A DNA stretch of 64,000 nucleotides from DATCLS01 sp036563805 (GCA_036563805.1 DATCLS010000017.1:37402-101401), one strand, 5' to 3'; shown: positions 17,076-26,292, counted from the stretch's first letter. A program made the numbers and translations. Notes: a model not told the origin generated them from the sequence alone.

Positions 17076-18284
17076 TCAGAAGTGGCCGACGTCGCCGCCG
17101 TCGTCGAACGAATCGTCGTCGAACCCGTCGTGGGCGTCGTCGAACGCGTCGTGGTCCAACGCACCCGGATCCTCGCCGAACGAGTCGTGGTCGAAGGCGT
17201 CGTCGAGCCCGTCGTGCCCGAAGGCGTCGTGCGCCAGGCCGTCGCCGGCCCCGGCGTCGGCGCCGCCGATGTCGTGGTCGAACGCGGGATCGTGGTCGAA
17301 CGCGGGATCGTGGTCGAGCGCGGAGTCGTGGTCGAACGGGGCGTCCGGCTCGAGCGGCGGGCCGTGCTCGAACGACGGGTCGTGGTCGAAGCCCGGCCCG
17401 CCGGCGTCGCCGTGCTCGCCGCCCGCGACGTCGCTGCCCTGGCCGAACGCCTCGTCCTCGCCGCCGCCCCCGTCGTGCGCCTCGTGTGCCTCGTGCGCGT
17501 CCTGGAAGTCGGCGTCGCCGTAGCTGACGTCGGGCCCGGCGGCCTCGCCGGCCTCGCCGGCGTGGGTGGCGAGGCCGCCCGGCTGGTCGAGGCCGAGGTC
17601 GTCGACATCGTGACCGGCGACGACGTCGTGGTCGGCCGCAACGTCGTCGAGATGGTCGAGGTCGTCGGGGTCGTCGACGGCGTGACCGCCGTGATCGTCA
17701 GCGAGCCCGTGATCGCCGGCGTCGTGGCCGGTGGCAAGGTCGTGACCGCCGTGATCGCCGGCGAGGTCGTGACCGTGATCGTCAGTGAGGTCGTGACCGC
17801 CGGCGTCGTGGTCGCCGTCGGCGTGCCCGGACTCGTGGGCCTCGTGGCCGTCGCCGTGGCCGTCGCCCCCGTCGTCGGCGTCGTCGTCGAAGTCGCGCTC
17901 GACCTCACCGAACGTGGTGGCGTGGTGCTCGTCGCCGAACGGATCGCCGGGGTCGCCGGCGGGTGCATCGTCCGGCAGGTCGTCGAGCTCGGGGACGACC
18001 GACTCGGTGACCTCGACGCTCGAGATGCGGCCGAGGAGGTCGAGGGCTCCGTCGCCGTGGGCGTCGTCGGTCGGCTCGGCGTCGGCGGCGGTGTTGACCG
18101 CGTGCGCGACGTCCGGGGGCAGCGTGTCCGCGACGAGGCCCACGGCCTCGCGCAGGTCGTCTTCGGGCACGTCGTCGTAGCCGAAGCGCTGCATGTAACC
18201 GGACGGGTCCGCAGCGAAGTCTGCCTGAGCCTCGGGTTCGAGGATCAGACCCCGCATCACGTCCAGCAGCGGCGTGCCCTCCAT
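17076..18284 (-). CDS. IniB-like protein (first) with Asp/His/Gly repeats
   Basis: 402 aa from ATG 18284, chosen for the GGAGG site and because the protein then opens with the IniB-type N-terminal domain: MEGTPLLDVMRGLILEPEAQ, AADPSGYMQRFGYDDVP, DLREAVGLVADTLPPDV (residues 1-62). The rest is disordered and acidic: GGHD.DDHGHDLAGDHG repeats (about 150-220) and FDHDPAFDHD, LDHD, FGHD repeats (about 300-390). His and Asp dominate, giving many candidate metal ligands. It is first of the five-gene minus-strand series. IniB of mycobacteria is a Gly/Ala-rich protein with unknown mechanism; the His/Asp version is unusual. Confidence 0.78.
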   Translation of the reverse strand: MEGTPLLDVMRGLILEPEAQADFAADPSGYMQRFGYDDVPEDDLREAVGLVADTLPPDVAHAVNTAADAEPTDDAHGDGALDLLGRISSVEVTESVVPELDDLPDDAPAGDPGDPFGDEHHATTFGEVERDFDDDADDGGDGHGDGHEAHESGHADGDHDAGGHDLTDDHGHDLAGDHGGHDLATGHDAGDHGLADDHGGHAVDDPDDLDHLDDVAADHDVVAGHDVDDLGLDQPGGLATHAGEAGEAAGPDVSYGDADFQDAHEAHEAHDGGGGEDEAFGQGSDVAGGEHGDAGGPGFDHDPSFEHGPPLEPDAPFDHDSALDHDPAFDHDPAFDHDIGGADAGAGDGLAHDAFGHDGLDDAFDHDSFGEDPGALDHDAFDDAHDGFDDDSFDDGGDVGHF

Positions 18285-18332
18285 CGGTCCTCCAAGTGTG
18301 CCTGCCCACGGGGGCCAGTGGGCCTGCCGTGC

Positions 18333-18374
18333 AAGGTAGATAGTGCCCCCGACCGCGCCATCGGGGAAGCCCCT
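18333..18374 (-). promoter_or_regulatory. Promoter of the first IniB-like gene, shared-motif type
   Basis: Minus strand: GGGGCTTCCCCGATGG (18373-18358), 19 bp, TACCTT (18338-18333), then a leader of about 48 nt to ATG 18284. The 9-bp motif and the 19-bp spacing are identical to the other two IniB-like promoters. Confidence 0.7.
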
Positions 18375-18507
18375 AGGGTGTCCCCCTAGTGGCCCGCTGC
18401 GGGCCCGGTGGCTCACCGCTGGCCCTCGTACGGCGGCCTGAGCGAGCGGGAACCACGCGGCGTGAGCCTGTTTGACAGTCGCTCACCGATACCTTTCAAC
18501 TGTCGCC

Positions 18508-21372
18508 GTGCCCACGTCCCTCGTGATCGTCGAGTCACCCGCCAAGGCCCGGACCATCGCCCGGTTCCTTGGCGACGACTTCGTCGTCGAGGCGTCCATC
18601 GGCGCGATCCGCGACCTCGATCCGAAGGGTCTGGCGGTCGACATCGAGGATGACTTCAAACCGACCTACGTCGTCCCGCCCTCCAAGCGGGACGTCGTCA
18701 AGCGGCTCAAGGCCGCGCTGAGCGAGGCCGACCAGCTCTATCTCGCCACCGATGAGGATCGCGAGGGCGAGGCCATCGCCTGGCACCTGACCGAGGTGCT
18801 GAAGCCCCGGGTGCCGACCCGGCGGATGGTGTTCCACGAGATCACCCGCCAGGCCATCGAGCACGCGGTGGAACACTCCCGCGACATCGACGCCGGGCTG
18901 GTCGACGCCCAGGAGGCCCGCCGGATCGTCGACCGCCTGTTCGGCTACCCGGTCTCCGAGGTGCTGTGGCGGAAGATCTCGACGGGCCTGTCGGCCGGCC
19001 GGGTCCAGAGCCCGGCGGTGCGGCTGGTCGTCGAGCGCGAGCGCGAGCGCATGGCGTTCGTGCCCGCCGACTACTGGGACCTGCAGGCCGCCTTCCCCAC
19101 CGACCCCCGGTTCGCGGCCACGCTGGTCGGGCTCGACGGCCGCAAGGTGGCCACGGGCAAGGACTTCGACAGCGAGGGCCGGGTGGCCCGCGACGACGTG
19201 GCCGTCCTCGACGAGGCCGCGGCCAACCGCTTGGTCACGGCGCTCGACGGGTCGCCGTTCACGGTCAGGTCGGTCGAGGAGAAGCCGTACCGGTCGTCGC
19301 CCAAGCCGCCCTTCATCACCTCCACCCTCCAGCAGGAGGGCGGGCGCAAGCTGGGCATGAGCGCCGGCCAGGTCATGCGCACCGCCCAGAGCCTGTACGA
19401 GCGGGGCTACATCACCTACATGCGGACCGACTCGGTCACGCTGTCCGACGAGGCCATCGCCGCCGCCCGGACCCAGATCCGCGAGCTGTACGGCGAGCGG
19501 TTCGTGCCCGACAAGGCCCGCCACTACCGGTCCAAGGTCAAGAACGCCCAGGAGGCCCACGAGGCCATCCGTCCCGCCGGCGACCGGTGGCGCACCCCCG
19601 ACCAGCTCGCCTCCGAGCTGCGGGGCGCCGACCTGCGGCTCTACGACCTGATCTGGAAGCGCACGCTGGCCTCGCAGATGGCCGACGCCACCGGCAAGTC
19701 GGTGCAGGTGCGGATCGAGGCGCCGCTGGCCGGTGCCGCCGGCGACCTGGAGGCCGGCGCGGTCACCGAGTGGTCCGCGTCGGGGCGCACGATCACGTTC
19801 CCGGGCTACCTGCGGGTCTACGTGGAGGGCTCCGACGACCCCGAGGCCGACCTCGACGACCGCGAGCGGCTGCTCCCCGACCTGACCGAGGGCCAGCGGC
19901 TGCCCGACCCGGCCATCGAGCCCCACGGCCACACCACCCAGCCCCCGCCTCGCTACACCGAGGCGTCGCTGGTCAAGAAGCTCGAGGAGCTGGGCATCGG
20001 CCGGCCCTCGACCTACGCCTCGATCATGCAGACGATCCAGGACCGGGGCTACGTGTGGAAGAAGGGCCAGGCCCTGGTCCCGTCGTGGACCGCCTTCGCC
20101 GTGATCAACCTGCTGGAGGGCCACTTCAGCGCCGAGGTCGACTACTCGTTCACCGCCCGCATGGAGAACGACCTCGACGAGATCGCCGCCGGCCAGCGCG
20201 AGCGGGTGCCGTTCCTGCGGGCGTTCTGGTTCGGGTCCTCGGCCGCCCAGGACAACGGCTCGGCGTCCGGGCCCGGCGGGGCGGCCTCCGCCGGCGGGAA
20301 CGGCAACGGCAGCGCCCACAGTGGCAACGGCCACGGGGGCAACGGCCACGGGGGCAACGGCGACTCGCCCATCGACGGCTCCCCCGGCCTGGTGACGCTC
20401 ATCGAGCACGCCATGGCCAACGCCGATCCGGCCGTGGTCAACGCCATCCCCCTGGCCAAGGACGTCGACGGCGAGCAGATCGTCGTCCGCAACGGCCGGT
20501 ACGGGCCGTACCTGCGCAAGGGCGACGAGACGGCCTCGGTGCCCGCCGAGCTCGCCCCCGACGAGCTCACCGTCGAACGGGCGCTCGAGCTGCTGTCGGC
20601 CCCCAAGGGCGACCAGCCCATCGGCACCGACCCCGAGTCCGGGCTTCCGGTCTACGTCAAGACCGGGCGCTACGGGCCCTACGTGCAGCTGGGCGACGCC
20701 GAGACGCTGCCCGAGGGTACGAAGCCCAAGATGTCCTCGCTGTTCAAGAGCATGTCACCGGCGACGGTGACGCTCGAGGACGCGCTACGCCTGCTGCAGC
20801 TGCCCCGCACGGTCGGGGTCGACCCCGAGACCGGGGAGGAGATCGTGGCGCTCAACGGGCGCTACGGCCCCTACCTGCGTAAGGGCAACGACAGCCGGAG
20901 CCTGGGCGCCGAGGAGGAGCTGTTCACGGTCACGCTCGAGGACGCCCTCCGCCTGTTCGCCGAGCCCAAGCGCCGGGGCCGGGCCGCGGCCGCCCCGCCG
21001 CTGCGCGAGCTCGGCGAGGACCCGGTGACCGGGAAGAAGATGGTGATCAAGAGCGGCCGCTACGGGCCGTACGTCACCGACGGCGAGACCAACGCCTCGC
21101 TGCGCGAGCGCGAGGGCGACACGGTCGAGGGCCTGACCGTCGAGCGGGCTGCCGAGCTGCTCCAGGCCCGCCGCGAGGCCGGGCCGACCCGCCGGGGGCG
21201 GAAGTCGGGCACGAAGAAGGCCGCGGCCAAGAAGAAGTCGTCGACCAAGAAGGCGGCCGCCAAGAAGACGGCGGCGAAGTCGTCGCCGGCCAAGAAGGGC
21301 GCGGCCAAGAAGGCGGCGGCGAAGAGCGCGACCGCCAAGAAGGCCGCCGCGAAGAAGTCCGCCGGGACTTGA
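18508..21372 (+). CDS. topA: DNA topoisomerase I
   Basis: Type IA topoisomerase, 954 aa, relaxing negative supercoils. GTG 18508 gives the expected start PTSLVIVESPAKARTI (Toprim domain, with DEDREGEAIAWHL acidic motif). Catalytic tyrosine is Y304 in YITYMRTDS. After the core comes a Gly/Asn/His linker (about 575-630), then four NGRYGPYL-type C-terminal repeats (GRYGPYLRKG, TGRYGPYVQ, NGRYGPYLRKG, SGRYGPYVT) and a Lys/Ala-rich tail typical of actinobacteria. No zinc-finger cysteines are present, as usual for the phylum. A TACCTT hexamer lies 12 nt before the start. It heads the topA-MFS-tmk-holB group. Confidence 0.97.
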   Translation: MPTSLVIVESPAKARTIARFLGDDFVVEASIGAIRDLDPKGLAVDIEDDFKPTYVVPPSKRDVVKRLKAALSEADQLYLATDEDREGEAIAWHLTEVLKPRVPTRRMVFHEITRQAIEHAVEHSRDIDAGLVDAQEARRIVDRLFGYPVSEVLWRKISTGLSAGRVQSPAVRLVVERERERMAFVPADYWDLQAAFPTDPRFAATLVGLDGRKVATGKDFDSEGRVARDDVAVLDEAAANRLVTALDGSPFTVRSVEEKPYRSSPKPPFITSTLQQEGGRKLGMSAGQVMRTAQSLYERGYITYMRTDSVTLSDEAIAAARTQIRELYGERFVPDKARHYRSKVKNAQEAHEAIRPAGDRWRTPDQLASELRGADLRLYDLIWKRTLASQMADATGKSVQVRIEAPLAGAAGDLEAGAVTEWSASGRTITFPGYLRVYVEGSDDPEADLDDRERLLPDLTEGQRLPDPAIEPHGHTTQPPPRYTEASLVKKLEELGIGRPSTYASIMQTIQDRGYVWKKGQALVPSWTAFAVINLLEGHFSAEVDYSFTARMENDLDEIAAGQRERVPFLRAFWFGSSAAQDNGSASGPGGAASAGGNGNGSAHSGNGHGGNGHGGNGDSPIDGSPGLVTLIEHAMANADPAVVNAIPLAKDVDGEQIVVRNGRYGPYLRKGDETASVPAELAPDELTVERALELLSAPKGDQPIGTDPESGLPVYVKTGRYGPYVQLGDAETLPEGTKPKMSSLFKSMSPATVTLEDALRLLQLPRTVGVDPETGEEIVALNGRYGPYLRKGNDSRSLGAEEELFTVTLEDALRLFAEPKRRGRAAAAPPLRELGEDPVTGKKMVIKSGRYGPYVTDGETNASLREREGDTVEGLTVERAAELLQARREAGPTRRGRKSGTKKAAAKKKSSTKKAAAKKTAAKSSPAKKGAAKKAAAKSATAKKAAAKKSAGT

Positions 21373-21433
21373 CCGCCGGCGGGGCCCCACGCCCGCCACT
21401 GCGGGTCCCCGGTCCAGCTCCGTTACCGTCCTA

Positions 21434-22930
21434 GTGGTGGACGCCCGGGAACACGAGTACGACGACCCCGCCGAGGTCGTCGACTCCCTGCGGTCGATCG
21501 GGGCTCGCCCGGCCGAGGAGCAGGACTTCCGCGACCGCGTCTTCGGGTCTCCCGAGTACTTCCGGCTGTGGGTGGCCCAGGCCGTGTCGTCGCTGGGCGA
21601 CTGGCTGGGCTTCCTGGCCATCCTGGTGCTGGCCAGCCGGGTCGGCGCCTCGGCGCCCGGGGCGTCGGTCGGCCTCGTGATGGCGGCCCGCATCGTCCCC
21701 GGCTTCTTCCTGTCGGCCGGCGCCGGCGTGCTCATCGACCGCATGGACCGCAAGCAGGTCATGGTCGTGACCATGGTCGTGCGGGCCGGGGTGGTGGCCA
21801 CGCTGCCGTTCGTGAACAGCGTGCTCGGACTGGTCTTCGCCTCGCTGGTCCTCGAGCTGGCCACGCTGTTCTTCTCGCCGGCCCTGGCCGCCCTGCTGCC
21901 CAACGTGGTGCCGGCCGACAAGCTGACCACCGCCAACTCACTGGGCCTGGCCGCTGCCTACGGCACGTTCCCCGTCGGCGCCGGCCTGTTCGCGCTGCTG
22001 GCCAAGGTCTCGGAGTGGCTGGGGTCGATCGAGGCGCTCGACGCCCTGCAGACCGACCAGTACGCGGTGGCGCTGTACGCCAACGTCGTTTGCTACGTGG
22101 TGGCGGCGGCCGTGATCTACCGGCTGCGGGTGGAGCAGACGCACCTGCCCGACCAGGGGGCGTCCCGCAACGGGCTGCGGCCGGAGCCGCCCTCCGTCGA
22201 CCTCGGCCAAGTGTTCACCGAGATCAAGGAGGGGTGGCACTACGCCTTCATCAACCCCGTCGTCCGGTCGGTCAACATCGGCCTGGCGTGCGGGCTGATC
22301 GGCGGCGGGATGCTGGTGCCGCTCGGCCAGACGTTCTCGCAGGACGTCCTCGGCGCCGGGACCAGCGGCTTCGGCGTGTTCGTGTTCTCGCTCGGCGTGG
22401 GCGTGGCCGTCGGCGTCATCGCCGTCTCGGCCCTGCAGAAGCGCCTGCGCAAGGTGCGGACGTTCGTCGGCTCGGTGCTGGCGGCCGGCATCGCCCTGCT
22501 CGTCGGCGTGTCGATGTCGACGCTGGAGCTGGCCGCCGTGTTCGTGGCGATCATGGGCGTGTGCGCGGGCAGCGTGTACGTGCTGGGGTTCACGCTGCTC
22601 CACGAGAACGTCGAGGACGAGCTGCGGGGTCGGATCTTCGCCGCCCTCTACACGCTCGTGCGCCTGTGCGTGCTGCTGTCCATGGCCATCGGGCCGGTGC
22701 TGGCCGACGTGTTCGACCGCCTGTCCGAGAGCCTGGTCGACCGGCGCATCGACGTCGGCATCGAGATCGCGGTGCCGGGTGTCCGCATCACGCTGTGGCT
22801 GGCGGGCATCATCATGCTCGTGGCCGGCCTGCTGTCCGCGCTGTCGCTCCGGGGCCTGCGCCCGGCGCGCCCGTCGGGCTCGCCGTCCGAGCCCGAGGCC
22901 GAGGTGGGCGTGTCCGGCGATCCGAGGTGA
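21434..22930 (+). CDS. MFS transporter
   Basis: About 498 aa with ~12 hydrophobic segments (for example SLGDWLGFLAILVLASRV, FGVFVFSLGVGVAVGVIAV, ITLWLAGIIMLVAGLLSAL). The motif RMDRKQVMVVTMVVRAG after segment 2 matches the MFS loop 2-3 signature. Two GTG codons are adjacent; a TACCGT hexamer (21424-21429) is 4 nt before the first and 7 nt before the second, so GTG 21437 is the better leaderless start. The position between topA and tmk is often taken by such a transporter in actinobacteria; substrate unknown. The tmk gene starts 25 nt after its stop. Confidence 0.88.
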   Translation: MVDAREHEYDDPAEVVDSLRSIGARPAEEQDFRDRVFGSPEYFRLWVAQAVSSLGDWLGFLAILVLASRVGASAPGASVGLVMAARIVPGFFLSAGAGVLIDRMDRKQVMVVTMVVRAGVVATLPFVNSVLGLVFASLVLELATLFFSPALAALLPNVVPADKLTTANSLGLAAAYGTFPVGAGLFALLAKVSEWLGSIEALDALQTDQYAVALYANVVCYVVAAAVIYRLRVEQTHLPDQGASRNGLRPEPPSVDLGQVFTEIKEGWHYAFINPVVRSVNIGLACGLIGGGMLVPLGQTFSQDVLGAGTSGFGVFVFSLGVGVAVGVIAVSALQKRLRKVRTFVGSVLAAGIALLVGVSMSTLELAAVFVAIMGVCAGSVYVLGFTLLHENVEDELRGRIFAALYTLVRLCVLLSMAIGPVLADVFDRLSESLVDRRIDVGIEIAVPGVRITLWLAGIIMLVAGLLSALSLRGLRPARPSGSPSEPEAEVGVSGDPR

Positions 22931-22955
22931 GATCCGAGGTGGAGAAGGAGGCGGT

Positions 22956-23753
22956 GTGACCGTCGGCCGGTTCCTGGTCTTCGAGGGCGGCGAGGCGGCG
23001 GGCAAGTCCACCCAGGCCGCCCGCCTGGCCGAGCGGCTGCGCGCGGTGCTGACCCGCGAGCCCGGCGGCACGGCGGCCGGGGCCGCCATCCGGGCGCTCC
23101 TGCTCGACCCCGACACGCCCGACCTCGACGACCGGGCCGAGGCCCTGCTCATGGCCGCCGACCGGGCCCAGCACGTGGCCCAGGTGGTGCGGCCGGCGCT
23201 GGAGGCCGGGCGCCACGTCGTGTCCGACCGCTACGTCGGCTCGTCGCTGGCCTACCAGGGCTACGGGCGGGGCCTGCCGGTCGACGAGGTCCGGCGGCTC
23301 TCGGCCTGGGCCACCCGCGGGCTCGAGCCCGACCTGGTCGTGCTGCTGGACGTGCCGGCCGCCGTCGCCGCCGACCGGGCCGGGGCGCGGCCCGACCGCC
23401 TGGAGGCGGCCGGCGAGGCGTTCCACCGCCGGGTGGCCGAGGGCTACCGGGCGCTGGCCGCCGCCGACCCCGGCCGGTGGGTGGTGGTGGACGGGTGCGG
23501 CGCGCCCGACGAGGTGGCGGCGCGCGTGTGGGCGGCCGTGGCCGACCGGCTCCCCGACCTGGCCGCGGTGGCGGACGGCGACTCTGGTGGCGGCGCGGCC
23601 GGCGGCGAGGGCGCCGCCACGGATGGCTCGGTCGGGTCGGCTGGCGCCGCGGGCGGCGGCCCGGGCGCCCCGGGCGCGCCGGCCGGCGGCCCGGGCACGG
23701 ACGCGCCGGGGGCGGCGGGGGCCCGCGCCGGGCACGCGAAGATGGCCCCGTGA
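22956..23753 (+). CDS. tmk: Thymidylate kinase (dTMP kinase)
   Basis: Makes dTDP from dTMP with ATP, cytosolic. GTG 22956 follows GGAGAAGGAGG. P-loop GGEAAGKST at 11-19, DR(Y) motif SDRYVGSSLAYQG (about 88-100), and VVLLDVPAAVAADRAGARPDR (LID region). The enzyme core ends near residue 205; the remaining ~60 residues are a Gly/Ala/Pro low-complexity tail not found in ordinary Tmk. The stop overlaps the holB start (GTGA), so the two are coupled. Confidence 0.94.
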   Translation: MTVGRFLVFEGGEAAGKSTQAARLAERLRAVLTREPGGTAAGAAIRALLLDPDTPDLDDRAEALLMAADRAQHVAQVVRPALEAGRHVVSDRYVGSSLAYQGYGRGLPVDEVRRLSAWATRGLEPDLVVLLDVPAAVAADRAGARPDRLEAAGEAFHRRVAEGYRALAAADPGRWVVVDGCGAPDEVAARVWAAVADRLPDLAAVADGDSGGGAAGGEGAATDGSVGSAGAAGGGPGAPGAPAGGPGTDAPGAAGARAGHAKMAP

Positions 23754-24856
23754 CCGGAGCAGCGCCGCCGATCCCGTCCCTCGCCGAGCCGGCCGCCACG
23801 GGCGACGACTCGTGGGCCGGCGTCGTGGCCCAGGACGCCGCGGTCCGCCAGCTCGAGGCCGCCCAGCGCTCGCCCGTCCACGCCTACCTGATCGTGGGCC
23901 CGCAGGGGTCGGGCAAGCGGGCGCTGGCCCGGGGCTTCGCCGGGCTGCTCCTGGCGGCCGAAGCCGCCGACGACGAGGCCCGGCGCCGCCACGTGCGGCT
24001 GGCGCTGGCCGAGCAGCACCCCGACCTGCGGGTGGTCGAGCCCGAGGGCACGACGTTCCGCAAGGGCGACGCCGAGCGCCTGGTCCGCCACGCCACGCTC
24101 GCCCCCGTCGAGGGCGGCCGCAAGGTCGTGGTCGGGCTGGGCTGCGAGGCGATGGAGGACGAGGCGGCCGGCTACCTGCTCAAGACGATCGAGGAGCCGC
24201 CGGCGTCGACCGTGTTCGTGCTGCTCGCCACCGAGGTCGTGCCCGAGCTGGTGACCATCGCCAGCCGCTGCGTCCGGGTCGAGACCCGGGCGGTGCCGGT
24301 GGCGGCGCTGGCCGAGCGGCTGGTGGCCGAGGGCGTCGACCCCGACCGGGCCGAGGCCGCGGCGCGGGCGGCCGCCGGCGACCTCGAGCGCGCCCGGACG
24401 CTGGCCACCGACGAGCGGCTGGCCCTGCGCCACGAGGCGTGGCGGGCGGTCCCCCGCCGCCTCGACGGCACCGGGCACAAGGCCGCCGAGGTGGTGGCCG
24501 AGCTACAGGCCATGATCGCCGACGCCCTCGGCCCCCTCCAGGACCGCCAGGCCGCCGAGATGGCCGCGCTGGAGGAGCAGATCGAGACGTTCGGCCTCCG
24601 CGGCGCCGGCAAGCGCGAGCTCGAGGCCCGCCACAAGCGCGAGGTCCGCCGGTTTCGCACGGCCGAGCTGCAGTTCGGACTCGCCACCCTGGCCGCCGCC
24701 TACCGCGACGCGCTGGCCGGTGGCCAGGCCCGGCGGTCGATCGTCGACGCGCTGGCGCGGATCGACGCGGCGGCGCTGGCGCTCGCCCGGTACCCGAACG
24801 AGACGCTGCTGCTGCAGGCCCTGGTGGCCCAGCTACCGCCGGTCGATCCGCACTGA
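23750..24856 (+). CDS. holB: DNA polymerase III subunit delta' (clamp-loader)
   Basis: 368 aa, GTG start overlapping the tmk stop. P-loop-like GPQGSGKR (about 49-56), GLGCEAMEDEAAGYLLKTIEEPP (the classic delta'/gamma stretch NALLKTLEEPP) and the sensor-1 region LLATEVVPELVTIASRC. The zinc-binding cysteines of many delta' subunits are not present between the P-loop and the TIEEPP motif. The C-terminal part is helical and charged. It is part of the beta-clamp loader at the replication fork. The tmk-holB order is standard in actinobacteria. Confidence 0.93.
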   Translation: MTGAAPPIPSLAEPAATGDDSWAGVVAQDAAVRQLEAAQRSPVHAYLIVGPQGSGKRALARGFAGLLLAAEAADDEARRRHVRLALAEQHPDLRVVEPEGTTFRKGDAERLVRHATLAPVEGGRKVVVGLGCEAMEDEAAGYLLKTIEEPPASTVFVLLATEVVPELVTIASRCVRVETRAVPVAALAERLVAEGVDPDRAEAAARAAAGDLERARTLATDERLALRHEAWRAVPRRLDGTGHKAAEVVAELQAMIADALGPLQDRQAAEMAALEEQIETFGLRGAGKRELEARHKREVRRFRTAELQFGLATLAAAYRDALAGGQARRSIVDALARIDAAALALARYPNETLLLQALVAQLPPVDPH

Positions 24857-24980
24857 GGACCGTGGGCCGCCGCCGCTGACGACGGCGCGCCGCCCGGTCA
24901 CGGGCGCCCGGGGTGGACGGCGGCCGGCGATCGGGCGACGGCTGGACCCGAACGGCCGGCCGCGCCGGAGCAGAGGGCCG

Positions 24981-25157
24981 TCAGGTCCTCCGAAACATGC
25001 CCTTGATGCGAGCCGCCAGGCCGCCCATGGCGCCCTTGGCGCCGCCCTGGGCCCTGTCGACCTTGCCCTCGCCGCGCATGCGCCTGTCGTTCGTCAGGTC
25101 GCCGAGCGCTTCCTTGGCCCGGCCCTTCGCCTCGTCGAGGCGACCATCCTCTGCCAT
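24981..25157 (-). CDS. CsbD-family small stress protein
   Basis: 58-aa protein beginning MAEDGRLDEAKGRAKEALGD, followed by LTNDRRMRGEGKVDRAQGG and ending AARIKGMFRRT. This is the CsbD pattern: lysine-rich amphipathic helices with repeated [D/E]-A-K-G-x-[A/L]-K. A strong AAGGAGGA site precedes ATG 25157. CsbD-like proteins are general-stress proteins of unknown mechanism. It stands alone between holB and the EamA gene, on the minus strand. Confidence 0.82.
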   Translation of the reverse strand: MAEDGRLDEAKGRAKEALGDLTNDRRMRGEGKVDRAQGGAKGAMGGLAARIKGMFRRT

Positions 25158-25291
25158 GGGGTCCTCCTTGGGTGTGACCCGCCGACACCGGCAGGGCTAC
25201 CCCGCCGCTGGCGGCTCAACCCGCGAGTCGACCGGACGCGCCCGCCCGCCGGCGGGCGGCGCCGACCCGGCGCCGCCCGGCGTCACCCGCG

Positions 25292-26155
25292 TCACCCGGC
25301 CGCGACGAGCGTCACCGCCATCCCGGCCAGCGCCACGCCGGCGAGCTGGGGCCGGGCCAGGCGCTCGCCGAGCACGGCCCGGGCCAGCGCGAGCGTGCTC
25401 GCCGGGTACAGGGAGCCGAGCACCGCCACCAGCGTGAGCATGCCGTGGTGGGTGGCCAGCAGGAACAGCGCGTTGGCGGCCGCGTCGAGCAGTCCGCAGG
25501 CCGCGAGCATGGCCGGCAGGCGGCCCCGCCGGGCCCGGCCGTCGCCCACCCGAGCCGACGCCAGGACCAACGTCAGCAGGCCGAGCAGGGCCACCGACGT
25601 GGCCCGCCCGCTGACCACCGGCCACAGCCCGGCGTCGTCGCCGGCGACGTCGAGGGCGACGAAGTAGAGGCCGAAGCCCGTGCCGGCGACCAGGGCCTCG
25701 ACCAGCCGCACGACGCTCAGCGACCCCGCCGCCCGCTCGTCGTCGGCGGCGGGCCCGCGGGCTAGAAGGCCGACCGCGGCCAGCGCCACGGGGATGCCGA
25801 CCAGCACCGGCGCGGCCGGCCGCTCGCCGCCGGCGAGGCCGAACACGATCGGCACGACGGCCGACTGCACCGACGTGACCGGCGCCACCAGGCTCATCAC
25901 GCCCTTCGCCATGGCCCGGTAGAACACGAGCAGGCCGGTGGCGCCGGCGACGCCGCCCAACGCACCGACGACGAGGTCGCCCGGCGTCGGTGCGGCGTCG
26001 CCCAGCAGGGGCACGACGACGAGGAGGCCCACGAGCCCGACCGCTTGGGAGCGCAGCACGACGGCGGCCGGCGGCAATCGGCGGGCGGACAATCCGCCGA
26101 AGAAGTCGCCGACCCCATAGGCCAGGGCGGAGGCGAGGGCGAGGAGGGCAGCCAT
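25292..26155 (-). CDS. EamA/DMT-family transporter
   Basis: 287 aa with about ten hydrophobic helices in two EamA halves (ALLALASALAYGVGDFFGGL at the N-terminus; the second half starts near VEALVAGTGFGLYFVAL). It is probably an exporter or permease of small metabolites in the inner membrane. The start is ATG 26155; the frame continues upstream but in Arg/Pro-rich sequence. It is divergently arranged with an XRE-cupin regulator across 177 bp that carry GGTGCA repeats, so repression by that regulator is likely. Substrate unknown; amino-acid-like compounds are plausible for the family. Confidence 0.85.
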   Translation of the reverse strand: MAALLALASALAYGVGDFFGGLSARRLPPAAVVLRSQAVGLVGLLVVVPLLGDAAPTPGDLVVGALGGVAGATGLLVFYRAMAKGVMSLVAPVTSVQSAVVPIVFGLAGGERPAAPVLVGIPVALAAVGLLARGPAADDERAAGSLSVVRLVEALVAGTGFGLYFVALDVAGDDAGLWPVVSGRATSVALLGLLTLVLASARVGDGRARRGRLPAMLAACGLLDAAANALFLLATHHGMLTLVAVLGSLYPASTLALARAVLGERLARPQLAGVALAGMAVTLVAAG

Positions 26156-26292
26156 GGGTGGAGGTCGGTGCGCGCGCGTGGGGCGCGTCGTGGTGGGCGC
26201 CTGGTGGGCGCACTCGGGTCGGGCGCGGTCGCCCGGGACCCGTCCTGGCCGCTCGGTGAACCAGAGTGACCGTGCGGTGCACTCTACTGACC

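Noticed and set aside
17275..17810. Regular short repeats resembling a CRISPR or minisatellite
   Set aside because: They are codon-phased Asp/His/Gly repeats inside an IniB-like coding sequence, without spacers or cas genes.
18467..18495. TTGACA ... TACCTT as a housekeeping promoter for topA
   Set aside because: The spacing is about 17-18 only if a different -10 is chosen; between these two hexamers it is 12 bp, too short. TACCTT alone may serve as the -10.
18535..20409. 624-aa minus-strand frame antisense to topA
   Set aside because: Antisense shadow; topA is certain.
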